64,000 bases of DNA from Persicaria tinctoria (Eukaryota > Streptophyta > Magnoliopsida > Caryophyllales > Polygonaceae). Positions 57,650 to 64,000 of the stretch are shown piece after piece (the first letter of the stretch is position 1; every line of letters starts with the position of its first letter). Position numbers and translations under genes: made by a program. The stretch lies in the NCBI GenBank assembly GCA_037127255.1, contig JBANSL010000014.1, positions 68,555,646-68,619,645 on the forward strand, given 5' to 3'. A model generated the notes under the pieces. The model was given only the letters and a program-made list of their open reading frames with translations, had not been told where the DNA came from and made no database searches.

Positions 57650-58233
57650 GGGTGTCCCTATATACACCGCAAATCCGCGGATTAGAACTGCTAATCAACG
57701 TCGGATTCGACGTTGCAACATTAATTATATTACAACGTCGGATCCGACGTTGCTAGGGTAAAAAAAAATTCACACCCACCCTGTGAGAATCCGAGAAACC
57801 GGTCGGGTCATATGAAATCGGGAGTCGTGTCGGAATTATTTTTATTTTTGTTTATAAGGTCGGGATCCACCACTTTACACAAAAGCTTAAGCCATTGTGT
57901 AGAGGCTTCCCCCTCCCTTATATTTTGATTTGGTTTTTCACTCCACCACCGATGTGGGAAGTCTTTTTTGTTTTTATCCCAACACACCCACCCACCCACA
58001 CTCACAAAAAAAAAAACACAAATTATATATTTTTTTTAATATCTTATATTAGACCCGATCTGATCCGTATTAGCAACGTTCTATTTGACGTTGTAAAATG
58101 TCAAATTTAACGTTGTTATAATATCCGATAAGTGAAATTAGCACACAATTAACAACGTCGGATTGGATGTTGTAGCAACGTCTAATCCAACGTTGAATCC
58201 GACGAAGTATTTACAGTGTATATAGGGAACGCG
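57650..58233. mobile_element. TIR element packed with internal AACGTC palindromes
   Basis: 584 bp. The candidate 8-bp TSD AAAATCTA lies at 57642-57649 and 58234-58241. The inverted ends share TCCCTATATACAC. Inside are palindromes: AATCCGCGGATT (57672-57683), CAACGTCGGATTCGACGTTG (57696-57715, one mismatch), CAACGTCGGATCCGACGTTG (57733-57752, perfect) and related ones near 58073 and 58155. No coding capacity. Confidence 0.8.
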
Positions 58234-58241
58234 AAAATCTA

Positions 58242-59360
58242 TGACGCTTGACGTACTCCAAATGCATGAAAATTTGATGGTATATATTTTAATTTTAGAG
58301 TAGAGAAGTGATGTAATTTTATTTAGTAAAAAAATAAGTAGATGTAAATCAACACGGGTTGTTGGCTCAGTAGTTAGTTGTTGCCAGCCAAGTTGGAGCA
58401 TGGTCCTAAACCCGCATACGCCGCAGTTTTCCGCTCAAAGTATAAGGTAGGTCTCCACGCGCCCACCATACGCCGCGGTAACGAGACTCATACCACGTGC
58501 GCCCTTTGAATGAGACTCTCTCTCCCCCCTCAAATATAGAAAGATGTTTCTCGAAGCTTTCCTGCTTCCTTCGCGTATGCGATGACTCTCCGTCGCCATT
58601 TTTTTTTTGTTTCCTTTTCTCATTTCGTACTTTTTTATCCGCGTCAGTAAAAACGTCACTGAAGTCACACTGTCGGCATTACGGTGCGATGCCTTTGTCT
58701 GAATTGGTAAATATATAAATAGGTGACGATAAGGCAAGGAGTGACAAGAAGTAAGACCATACGGTGCGATGCCTTTGTAGATTAATCGTTCATAAAAAAA
58801 GAATTAATCTTTACTTCAAATCGGTGACAACTGACAACTAATTATGCACTGTATGAATTACTCCGTATAGAGTACAGTAAGCTAATCCCGTAATCCGTTC
58901 TGTATCACACAGAGTCGCTAACCCCTAGCTTGCCTTCATACGAAGTAACCCAGCTTTACAAGTTATCGACTTTCAAATGTTTGAAGTACCGAGTCAACTT
59001 AGGATGGAATCTGCAAACAAATCCGCTGTGATTTGTTCAAAATCTAACCCTCCTGGGTCCCAGACCAAGAAAAGGGGGAAACAGAGCATGGGGATTTACT
59101 CGTTCTTGTTCAATTTGATGTTCCAAATCAAATATCATAGAGGTAAATTAATAATTAATCCGCCATTAATGAGCACGAAACACGGAAACAGAGTTGGGGG
59201 AAAGTAATTACAAACAATTTCATTTCAGAAATCGGAATACAAAACATATAGATAAAGTACCAATTACATGGATTAACGGTATTAACGAAACTAGACTCGA
59301 GGAAAACAGAGGTTCAGGAACAAAGCAGGAAATTCAGGGTGATGGAGATTACTGAACGGA
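58242..59360. other. Intergenic downstream of the ERF gene
   Basis: No gene recognised. The 19-mer TACGGTGCGATGCCTTTGT occurs twice, near 58680 and 58760. The part from about 59200 should be the ERF 3' UTR. Confidence 0.45.
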
Positions 59361-60220
59361 TTATTGTTGGGAGACGGAGGAGGGAACGTCATCGAAGCTC
59401 CAGAGCTCCAAGGTGGCGCCGGCTTCCTGACAGGCGGGGGCCGGGGCGGCTACCGACTGGCCATCCATGTACGGAAGCTGATAGAACTTCATGTAGTTCT
59501 CGTACGCCATGAGCTCCTCTGAGAGCTTCTGCACTTCGCTTTCCACTTCCAAGTCGACCGTCTCTGCCTTCTTCTCCACCTGCTGCTTCGTGGTGATGAT
59601 ATCTGCAGTGATTAGATCGCTCTCACTATGATGTTGATTAGGAGCAGGGGATGCCTGATAGTTAAAGTTGAGATCTTGGTTGATGTTGAAGGGCTGATAC
59701 GACTGGGAGTAGTGATTTTGGGGGTGGTAAATTAGGGATTCGTCTGGGATCTCGTTGGGGAAATTGACCTTGGCTTTCTTCCCGCGGATCTTCCGAGCTT
59801 CGCGGTCGTACGCCATGGCAGCTTCTTCAGGGGTATTGAAGGTGCCGAGCCAAACCCTAACGCCTTTCCTTGGATCACGAATCTCGGCCGCCCATTTGCC
59901 CCATGGCCTCTGCCTGATCCCTCTGTACTGCGTCTTCCGCTGCTTCTTCTTCTTCTGGGGCCTCACCTCGGTATGCTCATCACCTGTTCGACGAAATGAC
60001 TGTGTCAAAAACCCTCCGAAACATAAACAAAAAGAAAAAAAAAATCAGAGCTTGGATGACAGAAATTACCGGATGAAGCAGCATATCGTTTGGGGGGATT
60101 GAAGCAGGTGGACCTGGAAGCGGCGAAGGCTTTGGGCCAGAAGTCAGAGCTGGAGACACCGCCGGCGTTGGTGCCGTCGTCGCGGGGGATGATGTCAGCT
60201 AAGATTGCGCCCCCACACAT
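59361..60220 (-). CDS. Group VII ethylene response factor (AP2/ERF, N-degron type)
   Basis: Two exons, 60220-60070 and 59983-59361, total 257 aa. The N-terminus [12 protein letters not shown] is the conserved group VII motif. In known members Met is removed and plant cysteine oxidases oxidise Cys2 when oxygen is present, leading to Arg/N-degron proteolysis; in hypoxia the factor is stable and activates anaerobic genes. A basic stretch ([12 protein letters not shown]) precedes one AP2/ERF domain at about residues 70-127 ([37 protein letters not shown]), with the ERF-type Ala and Asp. It binds GCC-box or HRPE-type DNA. The C-terminus [10 protein letters not shown] is a likely activation motif. 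The size is near Arabidopsis RAP2.3, but orthology cannot be fixed without a tree. Confidence 0.95.
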
Positions 60221-60413
60221 TCTCAGTTGTGTATATAAACCACTAATTTGAAAACCTCGCTCACTGAAAAGTGGAAACTTGACTTGATGGAAGGGGGATT
60301 TGGAAGGTGTTTAATGGAATTTGGGTAGGTAGTTGGAAGATCGGAAGAGATTCGGGGGGTTGTTGATAGATGAGTGCGATGAGAGGGAGAAGGGGATAGG
60401 GGAGGAAACGGCG

Positions 60414-60421
60414 TATATATA
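60414..60421 (-). promoter_or_regulatory. TATA box candidate of the ERF gene
   Basis: TATATATA about 195 bp upstream of the ATG, reading the - strand, leaving a leader of roughly 160 bp. Confidence 0.5.
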
Positions 60422-60560
60422 GAGAGCTAATTGAGTATTTGAGTGGCAGTGGGGGCGGGTGAAGCGTTTGCAACTTGCAGGAGGAGGAAGGTTCATCGAT
60501 GGGGTTTACTTATTGCATTTTGTGTTTTCCAGTGAGGATTTATGAGATGGGATCACTACA

Positions 60561-60841
60561 ACATTTAGTGTACCCTAAGAAGACTAAATATTTATGATTA
60601 AAAACTTATTTTTATGTTATAAATAAAATTTCTCATGAAAAAATATATTTTGAAAATATTAAAATTGAGAAAATGATTATTTAATGATAATAATTTCAAT
60701 ATTTTTTATATTTTTCATGAGAAAATTATATAAATATATAAATGATTGGTTATTTATAATATAAAAATAATTTTTAATTTTTTTTATCATAAATATTTCG
60801 CTTAATTAATTTTGTGTTGTACCTAAGGGTACACTAAATGT
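60561..60841. mobile_element. Inverted-repeat MITE with ACATTTAGTGTACC ends
   Basis: 281 bp, left ACATTTAGTGTACCCTAAG, right CCTAAGGGTACACTAAATGT, with an AT-rich interior whose halves pair over much of their length (ATAAATATTTCG against ACTAAATATTTAT). CACTACAA precedes the left end, hinting at a CACTA relative, but no TSD is found. Confidence 0.7.
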
Positions 60842-61260
60842 TACAGCTTATAGATTTATTTTGATATAGTTACACATTTTTTATTATGAAAATTCATATT
60901 TTAAAAAATAAAAAAATATATTTCTAAATATTTTTTCAAGTATCAATTGTTTCAAAATGGCATTTTAAATGTTTATAAATATTTTAAAAGTACACATAAT
61001 TTTTTTTTCAATTTTAATTTATAATATTCATATTATAAAATGACCGATTTTTCTAACACGAGTCCAGAGGCACACATTTATTACTCAAAAAGGGAAAAAA
61101 AATAATTTCAATGTTTTTTTTTTTCAAGGAAAGAGATTTGGATAAACTGGGTCCTAGACCTTGTCCATCCAAGAACACTTTTACGGATGGAAAATTAATG
61201 TTGAAAATCAAAGGAAAATTTATTAGTAAAGATAGCATGTCCTACATGAGTCAGGCAATC
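60842..61260. other. AT-rich intergenic
   Basis: No gene. The small ORFs around 61053-61317 on both strands are unconvincing. Confidence 0.4.
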
Positions 61261-61263
61261 CGC

Positions 61264-61437
61264 TCAGGGACGGAATCAGGGGTAGGCACAGCTTTACTGC
61301 AGCCTACCCCATTTTAAAAATAAAAGACTAGTAGTAAGCATGTTGATGTATTAGTCTATTTGGTAGTGACTTTTGGGTAAGGGGAGGGAAGACTCAAAGA
61401 ACCCAAGTTCAATTTCCTCATCTCTATTTTTTTTTTC
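61264..61437 (+). repeat. Dispersed SINE-like repeat
   Basis: CAGGGACGGAATCAGGGGTAGG, then GCAGCCTACCCCATTTTAAAA, then TTTGGTAGTGACTTTTGGG and CCCAAGTTCAATTTCC and a T-rich end. This is the same layout as 48216-48440. Confidence 0.55.
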
Positions 61438-61826
61438 AATTTTTTCACTATAGTGGCTTTTCTTTTCTTTACATTTTTCTTTTTTCTTTTATTAATTAAA
61501 AACATATTATTCTCTTTTATATTTTATTTTTTATTATTAATTACTTAAATTTGACTAGTTTATTAATTTATCTTTTTAGAACAATTTTAAGGGGGGGGGG
61601 GGGACTGTAGGGGATGCTAAACCGAAAAAAATATATAATTTTTTTCACTATAGTGGCTTTTCTTTTCTTTACATTTTTCTTTTTTTTTATTAATTAAAAA
61701 CATATTATTCTCTTTTATATTTTATTTTTATTATTAATTACTTAAATTTGACTAGTTTATTAATTTATCTTCTTAGAGCAATTTTAACGGGGGGACTGTA
61801 GGGGATGCTAAACTGAAAAAAAATAT
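61438..61826. repeat. 200-bp tandem duplication
   Basis: Two consecutive copies (about 61438-61637 and 61639-61826) share TTTTTTCACTATAGTGGC, GTTTATTAATTTATCTT and CTGTAGGGGATGCTAAAC. A run of 13 G in the first copy is 6 G in the second. Confidence 0.9.
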
Positions 61827-62497
61827 AAAATATTGAGGGGGAAGGTTGACGGATGCTTATGGGATACCAATCGCTGCTATGGGGTGTAATAAAGAGTGTG
61901 TCAGATTCCTTTTATTTTTTTAGAAAATTTAAAAGTCAAAACGACGTCGTTTAAGTGCGGAAGAGGGCAAAACACCGCGTTTGGAGGATGGGTGGCTAAC
62001 ACAGATCTGCAGAGGGGCAGGACAGGTGTCACCACACCACAGGAGGATGACACGGACGGCTGCGATTGAAAGGAACGGACGGCCCAGATGCAATCTGGCC
62101 GATTTTAATTAAATTTATATAGTGCTAATTTCGGTATGTAAAATGTAAAAAAAATTAAAAATTACCATAATACTAGATTCATTTTTCTCTACACATAGAC
62201 ATCAAATTTGAATATGTTTCGACGTAATTTGAAAAAAATGATTTATTTTGATATAATTATATTGTAATTTTGCTTGGTAAATTGGATCTTCGTCATTCGG
62301 TGTCCGATTGCTTATTATAATACCTTTCCGGATAGCGAATTGTATCACGAACAAAACTCACAGCCACACTGTGACCTACGGGCTTTTTAAGCCATTTGGG
62401 GTTGTTTCAAAAATTAGGGTTTTACTATGTTCGAAACTTTCTGGCAATTTTCGAAACTTCATACCGAGTCCAGTTAATTTTTTTTGTTCATAACACA

Positions 62498-62710
62498 CTT
62501 CATTGAATGTTTGGAGGATGTAAAAATGTGGTCAAGTCATTTGTGACATTGGTATATATAAATGATTTGTATGGATGAAGTGTGTTGTCCCGTCAAATGC
62601 GGATTTATTGAGTTGTCCCGTCAAATGTAGATTTATTGATCTGTATAGATGAAGTGTGTTGTCCCATCAAATGTTTGAAGGATGTAAAAATTTGGTCAAG
62701 TCTGATTTTG
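62498..62710. repeat. Short direct repeats upstream of the Harbinger-like ORF
   Basis: TTGTCCCGTCAAATG(C/T)GGATTTATTGA-type units and GGATGTAAAAAT(G/T)TGGTCAAGTC are each present two to three times. They end at a TATA box (CTATAAAACC, 62711-62720). Confidence 0.65.
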
Positions 62711-62775
62711 GCTATAAAACCTTATCATCACAACCATTTCAAAACAAATCAACTCTTCTTCATCTTCTTCTCATT

Positions 62776-62919
62776 ATGGATCCATCTCAAAATCAAGCTG
62801 AAGGAACATATTTGGCAAAAAGGCATGAACTTCGTGATAATGGTACGCACCGCCGTCTTAGGGAAGACTTGAAGGAACATATTTGGCAAAATTTTGGATC
62901 CACACGTGGAGGCAATTAG
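62776..62919 (+). pseudogene. Deletion derivative of a PIF/Harbinger transposase gene
   Basis: A 47-codon ORF sits directly behind a TATA box and a CT-rich leader. It starts MDPSQNQAEG and ends THRRLREDLKEHIWQNFG, which resembles the C-terminal end of plant Harbinger DDE transposases (x-L-x-x-D-L-x-E-H-I/L-W). The entire catalytic middle is missing, so start and end are fused. Promoter and 3' region look preserved. Confidence 0.6.
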
Positions 62920-64000
62920 ATTTCGCAAATTTCGTATCATGTTTCGTATTATGTTTCGTACGTTGCAATTTAGTTTATGTATTAGCTTTTGTGTAATTTC
63001 TTTTTGTTTTTAATCAATGAAGTTTTCTATTTTATTTTAAATCTAAATTTTATAATTACATTTTAGTAATTAAATACTAATATAATATTATAATCATATT
63101 ATAAAAATGTTGGAAATAATTATTAGAGAAGGGTATATTCGTAAATTGAATTGGTAAAAAAAGATGGATTGTGGGATGCTATTGTTAAACTGAAAAAAGT
63201 GAGAAAGGGATGCTATGCTGATGTGGCGGAGAGAGATGAATAAAAAAGTAGTAATTTTAGTATCTTGAATAGTAATTGATAAATATGGCCTTAGAATAAT
63301 AACTAACATATATAGGAGAAATTATATGCAAATTCAGTCCACCCGAATTTCCAATTCTGGTTCCGTGCCTGAATCCGCTATATAATTTACTTCCCTAAAA
63401 ATGTGCAAAATGTGGATGTCATGAAATTTCAAAACATACAGATAAGAGTCACAAATTACTCTCCCTATCTTTTAGGGACAACTCTAAATGCCTCGCAAAG
63501 TATTAATTATGCACAAGGTATAATCTTGGATGCGGATACATTTACCACCCGGGTAAAGTTACCCAAGGGCAGAAAGGTAAAATCATAGATAAAAAAGTGA
63601 AAAGAGAATCATTTATTAGAGACAATGATTACCATATTTATGATTGAGTATTTATCTTACCAATATTGTATAAAGTAATAAGTTTTCATTAAAACCCTCA
63701 AATCTTCCAATATTTCATATAGAGACCCATGTTTTTAAAGATTTTAAGCTTGAGTATTTATCTTACCACGTTAAATTTCTTAAAAAAGTATTTTTCTATT
63801 ACTCTTTATTACTTTATTCCATAGGCTCCCATGTATCATAAAGCCTACAATTTTCACTTTTTTTTTTTTTGTGTATGTGATCAAAAAAGTTGGAAAAATT
63901 ATTCCGAGCTCTTATTAAATATGGTTGTGTTAACATATAAATATGGATTAGCACAAACAAAATTAATTTGAACTCTCTTTAACCAAGGTTGAGTTAACAT
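62920..64000. other. AT-rich end region
   Basis: GGGATGCTATTGTTAAACTGAAAAAA near 63174 resembles GGGGATGCTAAACTGAAAAAA near 61802, in direct orientation. The inverse of the dispersed SINE-like repeat lies at about 63330-63385 (GTTCCGTGCCTGAATCCGC). No gene is recognised to the window end. Confidence 0.4.

Overview
This is plant nuclear DNA, almost certainly from a eudicot. Its protein genes have short GT-AG introns, a 60S ribosomal protein gene carries a telo box and a site II element, there is a group VII ERF with an MCGGAI N-terminus, and Copia, Athila-type, LINE, hAT, Mutator, Stowaway and Harbinger sequences are all present. The asterid/Lamiales side of the eudicots is only a guess. I see no bacterial, organellar or viral genes.

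Host genes are few. Two PR-10/Bet v 1 paralogues lie on the + strand (9.45-10.12 kb and 33.36-34.03 kb). A glycine-rich-domain protein gene (GRDP type, DUF1399) is at 34.9-36.9 kb on the - strand. RPL19 is at 37.6-39.4 kb on the - strand. An intronless organic cation/carnitine transporter (OCT type) is at 41.7-43.3 kb on the + strand. A group VII ERF, an oxygen-sensing N-degron transcription factor, is at 59.4-60.2 kb on the - strand. They belong to unrelated pathways and form no cluster; only the two PR-10 copies are related, by tandem duplication.

Most of the rest is layered mobile DNA, and much of it can be dated in order because target-site duplications (TSDs) or empty paralogous sites survive. 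From 1.4 to 8.8 kb there is an AT-rich cluster of CGAATAAT motifs, then a satellite-like array of 'atagacactgtaatcaaa' units holding two inverted telomere-repeat islands. An LTR retrotransposon (10193-15964, TSD TATTC) sits in the 3' UTR region of PR-10 copy 1. From 17.0 to 28.1 kb elements are nested: an old Copia remnant was split by a second Copia (17077-27495, TSD ATGCG), that Copia was split by a gag-only Athila-like element (18839-24750, TSD CATGT), and its left LTR was split by a Stowaway MITE. From 28.8 to 32.5 kb there are a hAT-type element and a large foldback element. From 45.9 to 54.4 kb a 2.3-kb block is present twice, each copy carrying its own later insertions. From 55.8 to 58.2 kb a TIR element carries a LINE fragment with a 15-bp TSD, and another TIR element is full of internal palindromes.

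The most unusual signal is inside the 10193-15964 retrotransposon. From about 11.19 to 15.44 kb there are dozens of tiny inverted repeats. Their stems differ from one to the next, yet they flank a nearly constant core, CCNGAAG. Changes in one arm are matched in the other, which looks like an array of RNA or DNA hairpins with a conserved loop. I know of no described counterpart. Other anomalies are the gag-only Athila element with unequal LTRs, the polypurine/polypyrimidine foldback, and a recurring family of CGCGGT-centred palindromes.
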